Shown here: positions 1 through 6,208 of the stretch, piece after piece
Position numbering within the stretch: position 1 is the first letter of the stretch
Layout: each line of letters begins with the position of its first letter
NCBI GenBank assembly: GCA_021784375.1
Contig: JAJXSV010000037.1
Span: forward strand, 1-14,075
Origin: Actinomycetes bacterium
GTDB taxonomy: Bacteria > Actinomycetota > Actinomycetes > S36-B12 > UBA5976
Direction: 5' to 3'
Length of the DNA stretch: 14,075 nucleotides
Made by a program: the position numbers and the translations under genes
The notes under the pieces: generated by a model
The model's database searches: none
The model's input: only the letters and a program-made list of their open reading frames with translations
What the model was told of the DNA's origin: nothing

Positions 1-230
1 TGGTTGCGGCCGGCGATGGCGGCCGAGCGGGCGGCGGCGTAGCGGCCGGTGCTGTCGGAGTTGGCGTTCGCATAGGCCCGGGCCGCCATCTGGGCTGCCC
101 CGTTCACGCCGTACACGGCCGACTGCAATTGGGCCAGGGCCAGCACCGCGTAGGCGATCGGCACCATGAGCAGCACGGAGACCCCGATGAACTCCAGGCT
201 GGCGTTACCGGCATCGGCCGGCCGCCTCAC
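1..230 (-). CDS. TadE-like pseudopilin, partial (C-terminus beyond window)
   Basis: This is probably a minor pseudopilin of the Tad (Flp) pilus system. The GTG start at 230 overlaps the TGA of the preceding TadE-like gene as GTGA, so the two are translationally coupled. About 76 residues are visible. A short basic N-terminus (VRRPADAG) is followed by NASLEFIGVSVLL and a hydrophobic helix to about residue 35. Cleavage after Gly8 by a class III prepilin peptidase would leave Glu at +5 of the mature protein, as known pilin-like substrates require. The segment after the helix (Gln/Ala-rich, AAQMAARAYANA) is typical of TadE/TadG-type proteins. The stop lies beyond the window edge, so length and C-terminal domain are unknown. 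It is the last visible gene of the tadA-led operon. Confidence is good for the family and low for the exact subtype (TadE, TadF or TadG). Confidence 0.72.
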   Translation of the reverse strand, partial: MRRPADAGNASLEFIGVSVLLMVPIAYAVLALAQLQSAVYGVNGAAQMAARAYANANSDSTGRYAAARSAAIAGRN

Positions 231-610
231 GGCCAGGCCTCGTGGTAGGCGGAGGCGGTGGTCGTCAGGAGCCCGGGTCCCAGCGGTCCGAGCAGCGGCA
301 GGCGCGCCCGCACGCGCAGGGTGAGGGTGTCCAGGGTCGACGCCCACTCCAGGCTGCTGATGGCCTCGGGTGCCACCGCCCCGGCGAGGAGGTCGCGGAA
401 GCGACGCTCGCCCGCCGCGGAGTCGCCCCCGAAGGCGGCGGCCACGCGCACCGCGTCCTCCGCTGCACACGTGATGATCGATCGCGTGTGCAGCGTGAAG
501 GCGAGCTGCAGCAGGGCCAGCACGAGGGCGGTGACGAGCGGCGCGACGAGCGTGAAGTCCACGACCGACGATCCGCGATCGTCAGACCGAGGAGACCGAG
601 GTGAGGGCAC
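227..610 (-). CDS. tadE: TadE-like minor pseudopilin
   Basis: A 127-residue protein of TadE type, expected in the inner membrane as a minor pseudopilin of the Tad pilus. The N-terminus has the pilin-like signature DDRGSSVVDFTLVAPL at residues 10-25, then one hydrophobic helix (about 20-40) and a small extracytoplasmic domain. Cleavage after Gly13 would put Asp18 at +5, where the family normally has Glu. The start is GTG at 610. No Shine-Dalgarno is visible, and the start lies 29 bp inside the upstream pilin-like gene, so coupled translation is likely. In-frame starts further downstream would remove the signature, so the GTG is preferred. Its stop overlaps the next gene's GTG. Family call is confident; its role in pilus assembly is inferred from context. 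Confidence 0.75.
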   Translation of the reverse strand: MPSPRSPRSDDRGSSVVDFTLVAPLVTALVLALLQLAFTLHTRSIITCAAEDAVRVAAAFGGDSAAGERRFRDLLAGAVAPEAISSLEWASTLDTLTLRVRARLPLLGPLGPGLLTTTASAYHEAWP

Positions 611-767
611 GGTTGAGGATGGAGGTGAGCTGGCCGTCGGCGATGAGCCAGATGGCGGTGACGAGTCCGGCGGTCATCACGGTGACGAGGACCCAACCCG
701 GGACATCACCCCGATCACCCTCGAGCCAGTGCACGACGCGACTGCGGATTGCGGATAGGGCTTGCAT
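582..767 (-). CDS. Small Flp pilin-like membrane protein
   Basis: A 61-residue protein in the tad position usually held by the Flp pilin or a DUF4244-type small protein (after tadC, before tadE). The N-terminal 20 residues are charged and end in EGDRGDVPGW. A single hydrophobic helix (about 25-43, WVLVTVMTAGLVTAIW) follows, then a polar tail. The ATG at 767 is chosen because AAAGGA lies 8 nt upstream. A longer version starting at 809 would overlap tadC and lacks this signal. Flp pilins normally carry Glu five residues after the cleaved Gly; here that position is Trp25 if cleavage follows Gly20, so processing as a canonical pilin is uncertain. I recall similar DRGDVPGWVL proteins in other actinobacterial tad loci, but that is from memory. 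It begins 19 nt after the tadC stop. Confidence 0.7.
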   Translation of the reverse strand: MQALSAIRSRVVHWLEGDRGDVPGWVLVTVMTAGLVTAIWLIADGQLTSILNRALTSVSSV

Positions 768-786
768 TGCTTGTTCCTTTCGGGTT

Positions 787-1653
787 TCAGACGAGCACGG
801 TGAGTTCACGGAATCCGGGGAAGAGCGCGACCACCACCACGGCGGGGAGCACGAAGAAGACGACCGGCACCATCATGGCGATCTCGCGTCGGCCGGCCTT
901 CTCCAAGAGGAGGCGGCGCGCCTCGCTGCGCGCGTCCGCCGCCTGCGCGTGCAGCACGTCCACCACCGGCGTACCCCGTTCCAGGGCGATGCGCAGGGCG
1001 TCGACGAAACGGCCGATGGAGAGCAGCGGCAGGCGCTCGGCCACGCCAGCGAGCGCACGGTCCATGTTGCTGCCGTCGCGGATGTCCGCCAGCACCTGGG
1101 CCAGGTCGTCCACCAGCACGCCCTGCTCGCGGCGCACGAGCAGTTCGATGGCATGCGGCAGGGCCGCGCCGGCTCCCACCGCGAGCGCCAGCGACTCGGC
1201 GACCGTCGGCAGCTCCATGGCCGCACGCGTCTGCCGCCTGCGCCCCGCACGATCGAGCCTTCGCTCGGCGAGCAGCCAGCCCGAGGCTGCGCACACGACG
1301 AGCAGCGGGAGTGCCGCTGCCGGCTGGTGGACAGTGCCGCCGATGAGCATGAGCACGACCACCGCGGACCCGAGACCCAGGCCGCTCGCGCACCAGATGA
1401 CGACGGAGAGCAAGTGTGCCGACGGGTCCGCCGGGAGCCCGGCGCGCCGCTGGCGTTGGGCGATGCCGAGCAGGCGCGAGTCGCCGGGGACGTGGCGCAG
1501 CAGCCAGCGCCGAGGCAGGGGCAGGGGCTGCGGGTGCAGGAAGTCCTCGACGCGCTTGATGAAGGTGCGCGCACGCCACGGCGACCGGGAGGTGACGAGC
1601 AGGTAGGCGCCCCATCCGAAGAGCAGGCCGAACAGGGATCCGACGCCACTCAT
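787..1653 (-). CDS. tadC: Tad pilus inner-membrane platform protein TadC
   Basis: A 288-residue polytopic membrane protein of the GspF/T2SSF fold, one of two paired platform proteins (TadB/TadC) that couple the TadA ATPase to pilin extrusion. Hydrophobic segments lie near the N-terminus (SGVGSLFGLLFGWGAYLLV), around residues 85-125, and at the extreme C-terminus (MMVPVVFFVLPAVVVVALF). The cytoplasmic GspF-type helical domain between them contains ELPTVAESLALAVGAGAALP and later FVDALRIALERGTPVVDVL. The ATG at 1653 overlaps the tadB TGA as ATGA, which fixes the start. An upstream in-frame extension to 1845 would run antiparallel-like through tadB sequence and has no membrane or GspF character. 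TadC is assigned over TadB from its second position after tadA and its C-terminal membrane anchor. Confidence 0.85.
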   Translation of the reverse strand: MSGVGSLFGLLFGWGAYLLVTSRSPWRARTFIKRVEDFLHPQPLPLPRRWLLRHVPGDSRLLGIAQRQRRAGLPADPSAHLLSVVIWCASGLGLGSAVVVLMLIGGTVHQPAAALPLLVVCAASGWLLAERRLDRAGRRRQTRAAMELPTVAESLALAVGAGAALPHAIELLVRREQGVLVDDLAQVLADIRDGSNMDRALAGVAERLPLLSIGRFVDALRIALERGTPVVDVLHAQAADARSEARRLLLEKAGRREIAMMVPVVFFVLPAVVVVALFPGFRELTVLV

Positions 1654-2444
1654 GCCGCGGCCTCCTCGATGCGGGCGATGCGGACCATGGCCGCGTAGGC
1701 GAGTGCCGAGGTGGTCGCGACCCCCAGCAGGACGAGCGCTCCGGCCGACGTCCGATAGGCCTCGACGGTCGACGGTCGCGCCGACAGCATCACCAGGACC
1801 ACCCAGGGGGCAGCCACCGCCATGCGCGCGGAGTTGACCGTCCACGACTGCCGGGCCAGCAGCTCACCGCGCAGCTGCAGCTCGGCGCGGATGAACGCCC
1901 CGAGTGAGCGCAGCACCTGCGTGAGGTCGCTCCCGCCCACGTCCCGGGCCATGACGAGCGCGTGTGCGAGTTGGTCGAAGACGCGGTCGTCGACCTCGAC
2001 GCGCATGCCCTCGATGGCGGACATGAAGTCGCCGGTGCGGGCGTAGCGCGCGTCGAATCCGTGGAAGGCCGCCCGCAGGTCGCCGGGGGCGTGCCGGCCC
2101 GCCTGCCCGAGCGCCTCCGGCAGGTTGAGGCCCGCCCTGACTGCGCTGATGACGTCGTCCAGCACATTCGGCCAGGCTTGGGCGCGGGCGTCGCGCTGCC
2201 GCATGGCCCGTCGGCGCACGAGCATGCGCGGCACGAAGGCGGCGGCCGTGCCGGCCAGGAGCGCGAACACAGGCACGGTGGTGACGATGAGTGCCACGCT
2301 GGCGGCCGCGAGGCCCACGCCGACGGCCAGCGCCGGATTGCCTGCGGCACGTGCTGCCCTCACCCGTCTGCTGCCGGGCCTGCGCAGGCCAGCGAGGACG
2401 AGCAACCCGCCCACCAGCCACAGCGTGCACAGCAGCGCGATCAT
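1650..2444 (-). CDS. tadB: Tad pilus inner-membrane platform protein TadB
   Basis: A 264-residue member of the GspF/T2SSF family, placed directly after the tadA ATPase. Membrane helices are predicted at residues 2-22 and about 38-72, with a C-terminal pair between about 205 and 250. Between them lies a cytoplasmic GspF-type helical domain, with VLDDVISAVRAGLNLPEALG and, later, DVGGSDLTQVLRSLGAFIRAE. These are the usual TadB signatures for an assembly platform contacting the ATPase. The ATG at 2444 overlaps the tadA TGA as ATGA, and its own TGA overlaps the tadC ATG in the same way. tadA, tadB and tadC are therefore translationally coupled in one transcript. The length is slightly short for TadB but within range for actinobacterial versions. 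Confidence 0.87.
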   Translation of the reverse strand: MIALLCTLWLVGGLLVLAGLRRPGSRRVRAARAAGNPALAVGVGLAAASVALIVTTVPVFALLAGTAAAFVPRMLVRRRAMRQRDARAQAWPNVLDDVISAVRAGLNLPEALGQAGRHAPGDLRAAFHGFDARYARTGDFMSAIEGMRVEVDDRVFDQLAHALVMARDVGGSDLTQVLRSLGAFIRAELQLRGELLARQSWTVNSARMAVAAPWVVLVMLSARPSTVEAYRTSAGALVLLGVATTSALAYAAMVRIARIEEAAA

Positions 2445-3496
2445 CGGCCACTCCGCAGCAGCGTCGTCAGCCGGAAGCCGTGGGCCTCGAAGCGGTCCTC
2501 GTGCCGCGGGAACCCCACGTCACGCACCAGGCGGCCGGACCGCCAGGTGAAGAGCGTCGCCAACTCGATCTGGCGGTCCTCGATACGCCCGGTGACGGCC
2601 AGGACCTCCTGCACCCGCCGCTGACCCTGCGGGGTCGTGCGCAGGTGGACGACGAGGTCGACGGCACCCGCCACGGTGGGCACGACGAAGGCGCTCGAGA
2701 TGTTGTCTCCGGCGAGCAGGGGCAGCGTGCACAGCTTGGTGACCGCCTCGCGCGCGCTGTTGGCGTGCAGGGTGGCGAGGGAGGGTTGGCCGCTGTTCAT
2801 CGCGATGAGGAGGTCGAGGGCCTCGGCCTGTCGCACCTCGCCGATGACAAGACGGTCCGGGCGCATGCGCAGCGACTCCTTCACCAGTCGGCGTAGCGGC
2901 ACCTCGCCCGTGCCCTCGAGCGAGGGCGGCCGCGTCTGCATGCGCACCCAGTCCGGGTGCTGCAGTCGCAACTCGAGGACCTCCTCGCAGGTGATGATGC
3001 GCTCGTGCGCGGGTACCGAGGCGAGCAGGCAGCCGAGCACCGTCGTCTTGCCGGCGCCCGTGCCGCCCGCGACCATGATGTTCAGGCCGCTCACCACCGC
3101 TGCGTGCAGGAAGCCGGCCGCCTGCTGCGTGAGCATCCCACCCGCGGCCAGCTCGTGGATGGAGGTGGCCCGGGCCACGAACTTGCGGATGTTCACACTC
3201 CAGTGCCGCGGGACGATGTCCGGGATCACCGCGTGCAGGCGACTGCCGTCGGGGAGGGTGGCGTCGACGAAGGGGCTGCTGAGGTCGAGGCGACGGCCGC
3301 TGCCCCGCAGCATGCGCTCCACCAGGTCTCGCACGGCGGCGTCGGTGAGCACGATGGGGGTGAGCTCACTGTGCGCATCGCGCGACACGAAGATGCGGTC
3401 CGGCGCGTTGATCCAGATCTCCTCGACCGTGGGATCGTCGAGGAGGGGTTGGAGGACGCCGAAGCCCGGGTCCACAAGGGCGAGCGCGGCGGTCAT
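2441..3496 (-). CDS. tadA: Tad/Flp pilus assembly ATPase (TadA/CpaF family)
   Basis: Cytoplasmic hexameric secretion ATPase that powers Flp pilus assembly. It has 351 residues and lacks the longer N-terminal arm of many CpaF proteins. Visible motifs in order are: N-terminal DDPTVEEIWINAPDRIFV (20-37); a short region DATLPDGSRLHAVIPDIV (78-95); Walker A GGTGAGKT (144-151); an Asp-box-like ITCEEVLEL (168-176); Walker B RLVIGE (215-220); His box SLATLHANS (239-247). The start is the ATG at 3496; an in-frame TGA lies five codons upstream and there is no Shine-Dalgarno. The gene heads the tad operon. Many actinobacterial tad loci have a CpaE/Ssd-like gene immediately upstream, but here the neighbour is a palindromic repeat and then the FAH-family gene. 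A prepilin peptidase is not seen in the window. Confidence 0.92.
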   Translation of the reverse strand: MTAALALVDPGFGVLQPLLDDPTVEEIWINAPDRIFVSRDAHSELTPIVLTDAAVRDLVERMLRGSGRRLDLSSPFVDATLPDGSRLHAVIPDIVPRHWSVNIRKFVARATSIHELAAGGMLTQQAAGFLHAAVVSGLNIMVAGGTGAGKTTVLGCLLASVPAHERIITCEEVLELRLQHPDWVRMQTRPPSLEGTGEVPLRRLVKESLRMRPDRLVIGEVRQAEALDLLIAMNSGQPSLATLHANSAREAVTKLCTLPLLAGDNISSAFVVPTVAGAVDLVVHLRTTPQGQRRVQEVLAVTGRIEDRQIELATLFTWRSGRLVRDVGFPRHEDRFEAHGFRLTTLLRSGR

Positions 3497-3587
3497 GGAC
3501 GGAACCCATCACGGGCGACCCTGTGGATGACCGCTCAGTCGCACGCGTTCGCCCACAGCCGAATCGCGGGCGCCCGCTCGCCCCTGG

Positions 3588-3650
3588 CGACTTCCTGAGG
3601 TTTTCGGTCGCTCTTGCGCTTGCAAAGCGACCGAAAACCTCAGGAAGTCG
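3588..3650. repeat. 63-bp palindromic repeat, copy 1 (best preserved)
   Basis: Perfect 25-bp inverted arms lie at 3588-3612 and 3626-3650, with core GTTTTCGGTCGCT in the left arm. The 13-nt centre can pair further (TTGC/GCAA around a GCTT loop, one bulged base), so nearly all 63 nt fold into one hairpin. It begins 37 nt after the FAH-family stop and lies upstream of tadA. No T-tract follows on either strand, so a classical intrinsic terminator is not supported, although it could block or mark transcript ends. Related copies are at 6220-6282, 7284-7346 and, diverged, 8472-8534. Confidence 0.9.
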
Positions 3651-3687
3651 TGAAAGGGGGTGCGCAGGGGGCGGGCGAGCAGGGGTG

Positions 3688-4476
3688 TCAGGCGCGCACG
3701 GGGTTGGTGAGGGCGCCCAAGCCGTCGATGGTGACGGTCACGAACTGGCCGTCCTTCAGGGGGCCGATCCCAGCCGGTGTGCCGGTGAGGATCACGTCGC
3801 CGGGGAGCAGTGTCATCACGCCGCTCACGAATTCGATGATCTCGTAGACGTCGTGCTCCATGTGATCGAGCGTCGAGGACTGCCGCACCTCGCCGTCGAC
3901 CGTGCACACGATCGCCTGATCCTGCGGATCGAAGTCGTTGACGATCCAGGGCCCGAGCGGGCAGAAGGTGTCGAAGCCCTTGGCGCGCGTCCACTGGCCG
4001 TCGCGCTGCTGCAGGTCGCGTGCGGTGACGTCGTTGCCGATCGTGTACCCGAGGATGTACTCCGCGGCGTGATCGCGTCGGACATTGCGCGCGGTGCGAC
4101 CCATGACGATGCCGAGCTCCGCCTCGTGATCGACGCGCTCGCTCTGCCACGGCATGCTGATGGGATCGTTGGGCCCGATCACCGCGGTGTTCGGCTTGAT
4201 GAAGATGACCGGCTCGACCGGCACCGCGCCGCCCATCTCCTTGGCGTGGTCGGCGTAGTTCTTGCCGATGCAGACCACCTTGGAGGGCAGCACCGGCGCC
4301 AGCACGCGCACGGCAGCGAGCGGCAGCACCACGCCGGTGCTCTCCAGCTCACCGAAGGGGTGCGAGGTCAGGATGTCGACGACCGTCTCCGGCGTCGGGA
4401 TCCCGCGCGCATCGAGGCCGTGCACAACCCCGTAGGCAACCTTGCCGTCCTGCGTGGCAACTCGTGCGACGAACAT
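3688..4476 (-). CDS. Fumarylacetoacetate hydrolase (FAH) family protein
   Basis: A 262-residue single FAH-fold enzyme. Family members are Mg/Mn-dependent hydrolases, isomerases or decarboxylases of oxo-acids; the actual substrate cannot be read from the sequence. Visible motifs are VVCIGKNYADHAKEMG (67-82), the metal ligands Glu118 and Glu120 in DHEAELGIVMGR, Asp149 in GYTIGNDVTARD, and LLPGDVILTGTPAGIGP (223-239). The length is normal for the bacterial one-domain family. The ATG at 4476 shares one base with the cimA TGA (TGATG), and GGAGG and AAGGA precede it inside the end of cimA. It is therefore almost certainly co-transcribed and coupled with cimA. I recall cimA-FAH pairing in other actinobacteria; it hints at a housekeeping or proofreading role near isoleucine synthesis, but that is inference. 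Confidence 0.88.
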   Translation of the reverse strand: MFVARVATQDGKVAYGVVHGLDARGIPTPETVVDILTSHPFGELESTGVVLPLAAVRVLAPVLPSKVVCIGKNYADHAKEMGGAVPVEPVIFIKPNTAVIGPNDPISMPWQSERVDHEAELGIVMGRTARNVRRDHAAEYILGYTIGNDVTARDLQQRDGQWTRAKGFDTFCPLGPWIVNDFDPQDQAIVCTVDGEVRQSSTLDHMEHDVYEIIEFVSGVMTLLPGDVILTGTPAGIGPLKDGQFVTVTIDGLGALTNPVRA

Positions 4477-6062
4477 CAGTCCTTACCTCCCACCTTGAGC
4501 AAGCCGAACGTGAGCGCATCCTCGAGGGCGATCCAGGAGGCGGCGATGACATTCTCGTGCACGCCGACGGTCGTCCATTCCTCGCCGCCGTCGCGCGAGC
4601 TCACGAGCACGCGTGTGGTGGCACCGGTGCCCTGGGCGTCGGCCAGGATGCGGACCTTGTAGTCGACGAGATCGATGTTGCTGAGTTCCGGGTACTTGAG
4701 CAGCACCGCTCCGCGCAGGGCGGCATCGAGCGCATTCACCGGGCCGTTGCCCTCGGCGGTCGCGATGACCCGCTCACCGTTGGCATGGAGCTTCACCGTG
4801 GCCTCGGTGGCGACGCTGCCGTCCGCCCGCTGCTCGACGATGACCCGCCACGACTCGACGTCGAAGTACTTGGGCTTGTCCTCGAAGCCGTGCTCGAGCA
4901 CCAGCAGTTCGAAGGAGGCGTCGGCCGCCTCGAAGGACCAGCCCTTGTTCTCCAACTCCTTGACCTTCTCGACGACGCGCGTCACCGCGAAGGAGTCGGG
5001 CAGTTCGTACCCGAGTTCCCGGCTCTTGAGCTCGACCGAGGCGCGGCCGGCCATCTCCGTCACCAGGACGCGCTGGTCGTTGCCGACGAGCGTCGGGTCC
5101 ATGTGGTTGTAGAGGTGCGCGGCCACCTTCAGCGCACTGGCGTGGAGGCCGGCCTTGTGCGCGAATGCGCTGATGCCGGCGTAGGGCTGGTGGGTGTTCG
5201 GCGGGAGGTTGGCGATGTCCGCGATGGCGTGGCTGATGCGGACGGTCTCTCGCAGCTTGCCCTCCGGCAGCACCTTCATGCCCATCTTCATCTCGAGGTT
5301 CGCGACCACTGCGAAGAGGTCGGCGTTGCCCGTGCGCTCGCCGTACCCGTTCGCGGTGCCCTGGAAGTGGGTGACGCCGGCCTCGATGGCGGCGATCGAG
5401 TTCGCCGTCGAGCAGCCCGTGTCGTCCTGGCAGTGGATGCCCAGCCGCACCCCGCTGCGCTCCTTCACATCGGTCACGATGTTGAAGACGCGGCTGGGGA
5501 GCATGCCGCCGTTGGTGTCGCACATGACACCCACCGAGGCGCCCGCCTCGAAGGCGGTGGTGAGCAGGCGCACGCCGTAGTCCTTGTCGGCGAGGTAGCC
5601 GTCGAAGAAGTGCTCGCAGTCGACGAAGACGCGCCGACCGTTGTCCACGAAGAACTTCACGGTGTCGAACACCATGGACAGGTTCTCCTCGTTCGTGGTG
5701 CGCAGCGCCTCCTTGACGTGCACGACCGACGACTTGGCGACCAGGCACACGACGGGCGCCTCCGAGTCGAGCAGGGCCCGTACCTGCGGATCCTCCTCGA
5801 CCTTGAGGCCGGCCTTGCGGGTGGCGCCGAAGGCCACGAGCTGCGCGAACTTGAAGTCGATCTCCTCGCGTGCGCGCCGGAAGAACTCCGTGTCCTTGGG
5901 CAGCGCACCCGGCCAGCCGCCCTCGATGAAGCCCACGCCGTAGCCGTCGAGCAGGCGCGCCACCTGGAGCTTGTCTGCGACGCTGTAGCTGATGCCCTCC
6001 CGCTGCGCACCGTCGCGCAACGTGGTGTCGTAGACGTGGAAATCGTCCGAAGGCCGGGTCAT
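4476..6062 (-). CDS. cimA: (R)-citramalate synthase
   Basis: A 528-residue enzyme condensing pyruvate with acetyl-CoA to (R)-citramalate, the first step of the threonine-independent route to 2-oxobutyrate and isoleucine. The N-terminal DRE-TIM barrel opens with YDTTLRDGAQREG (11-23), contains CDTNGG (181-186) and the metal-site region GIHCQDDTGCSTANS (208-222), and continues with GTANGYGERTGNADLF. HKAGLHASA follows, then the LeuA-type dimer/allosteric domain in roughly the last 130 residues. This long form fits the CimA subfamily rather than homocitrate synthase. HCQDD replaces the HxH pair of LeuA-type enzymes. The ATG at 6062 is chosen because AAGGAG precedes it by 5 nt; the longer start at 6077 is TTG and would lie over this site. 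A leader peptide and terminator hairpin upstream suggest attenuation control. Confidence 0.92.
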   Translation of the reverse strand: MTRPSDDFHVYDTTLRDGAQREGISYSVADKLQVARLLDGYGVGFIEGGWPGALPKDTEFFRRAREEIDFKFAQLVAFGATRKAGLKVEEDPQVRALLDSEAPVVCLVAKSSVVHVKEALRTTNEENLSMVFDTVKFFVDNGRRVFVDCEHFFDGYLADKDYGVRLLTTAFEAGASVGVMCDTNGGMLPSRVFNIVTDVKERSGVRLGIHCQDDTGCSTANSIAAIEAGVTHFQGTANGYGERTGNADLFAVVANLEMKMGMKVLPEGKLRETVRISHAIADIANLPPNTHQPYAGISAFAHKAGLHASALKVAAHLYNHMDPTLVGNDQRVLVTEMAGRASVELKSRELGYELPDSFAVTRVVEKVKELENKGWSFEAADASFELLVLEHGFEDKPKYFDVESWRVIVEQRADGSVATEATVKLHANGERVIATAEGNGPVNALDAALRGAVLLKYPELSNIDLVDYKVRILADAQGTGATTRVLVSSRDGGEEWTTVGVHENVIAASWIALEDALTFGLLKVGGKD

Positions 6063-6079
6063 CGTGTCTCCTTGCAATG

Positions 6080-6104
6080 AAAAAGCCCCCGCAATGCGGA
6101 GGCT
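6080..6104 (-). terminator. Attenuator-type intrinsic terminator upstream of cimA
   Basis: Read on the minus strand, this is a 9-bp stem, AGCCTCCGC / GCGGGGGCT with one T-G pair, around an ATT loop, followed by a run of T. The T tract is plus-strand A at 6080-6084. It lies between the Ile-rich leader ORF and the cimA Shine-Dalgarno, the position expected of a transcription attenuator rather than of a gene-end terminator. A second 10-bp hairpin (arms 6105-6114 and 6120-6129, 5-nt loop) abuts it immediately upstream. I could not find a convincing antiterminator pairing by eye. Confidence 0.72.
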
Positions 6105-6129
6105 GCGCGCTGACGGTGGGTCAACGCGC
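6105..6129 (-). promoter_or_regulatory. Leader RNA hairpin between Ile leader ORF and attenuator
   Basis: Minus-strand GCGCGTTGAC and GTCAGCGCGC form a 10-bp stem with one G-U pair and a CCACC loop. The stem begins two bases after the stop of the Ile-rich leader ORF. A ribosome paused on the Ile codons would cover its first arm. It is likely to be the pause or protector hairpin of the attenuator; its exact role is inferred. Confidence 0.55.
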
Positions 6130-6131
6130 TG

Positions 6132-6158
6132 TCAAATAATGATCACAGACGTGCTCAT
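6132..6158 (-). CDS. Candidate cimA leader peptide (MSTSVIII)
   Basis: A short ORF of eight codons plus TGA, reading ATG AGC ACG TCT GTG ATC ATT ATT TGA: Met-Ser-Thr-Ser-Val-Ile-Ile-Ile. Three consecutive Ile codons after a Val directly precede a terminator hairpin with a T tract and then cimA, an isoleucine-pathway gene. Two of the Ile codons are ATT, which is uncommon in this GC-rich window where ATC dominates; such codons would make the ribosome sensitive to charged tRNA-Ile. No Shine-Dalgarno is visible. The ATG lies 9 nt after a weak -10-like hexamer, so a nearly leaderless transcript is possible. It is too short for homology evidence; the support is position plus composition. Confidence 0.68.
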   Translation of the reverse strand: MSTSVIII

Positions 6159-6167
6159 GGTGAGAGC

Positions 6168-6196
6168 AGTGTGCCAGACGCGGCTCCGACGCGGAA
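6168..6196 (-). promoter_or_regulatory. Weak candidate promoter for the cimA leader transcript
   Basis: On the minus strand TTCCGC (6191-6196) and CACACT (6168-6173) are separated by 17 nt, and the hexamer ends 9 nt before the leader ATG. The match to the sigma-70 consensus is poor. Spacing and position, between the upstream gene's stop at 6209 and the leader ORF, are the main support. Confidence 0.25.
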
Positions 6197-6208
6197 CCCC
6201 AGGGCCAC

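Noticed and set aside
1654..1845. N-terminal extension of tadC
   Set aside because: It would overlap tadB by about 190 bp and lacks membrane or GspF features; the ATGA junction is the natural start.
3521..3560. CTGTGG / CCACAG inverted repeat upstream of tadA as an operator
   Set aside because: Only 6-bp arms about 25 nt apart in GC-rich sequence; chance cannot be excluded and no promoter lies nearby.
4464..6080. A 538-codon plus-strand open frame opposite cimA, and similar long plus-strand frames opposite leuA, the speB-like gene and the tad genes
   Set aside because: They are antisense shadows produced by high GC and strong third-position bias. Their translations are rich in Arg/His/Asp/Val-type low-complexity runs with no recognisable domain, while the minus strand encodes well-known enzymes.
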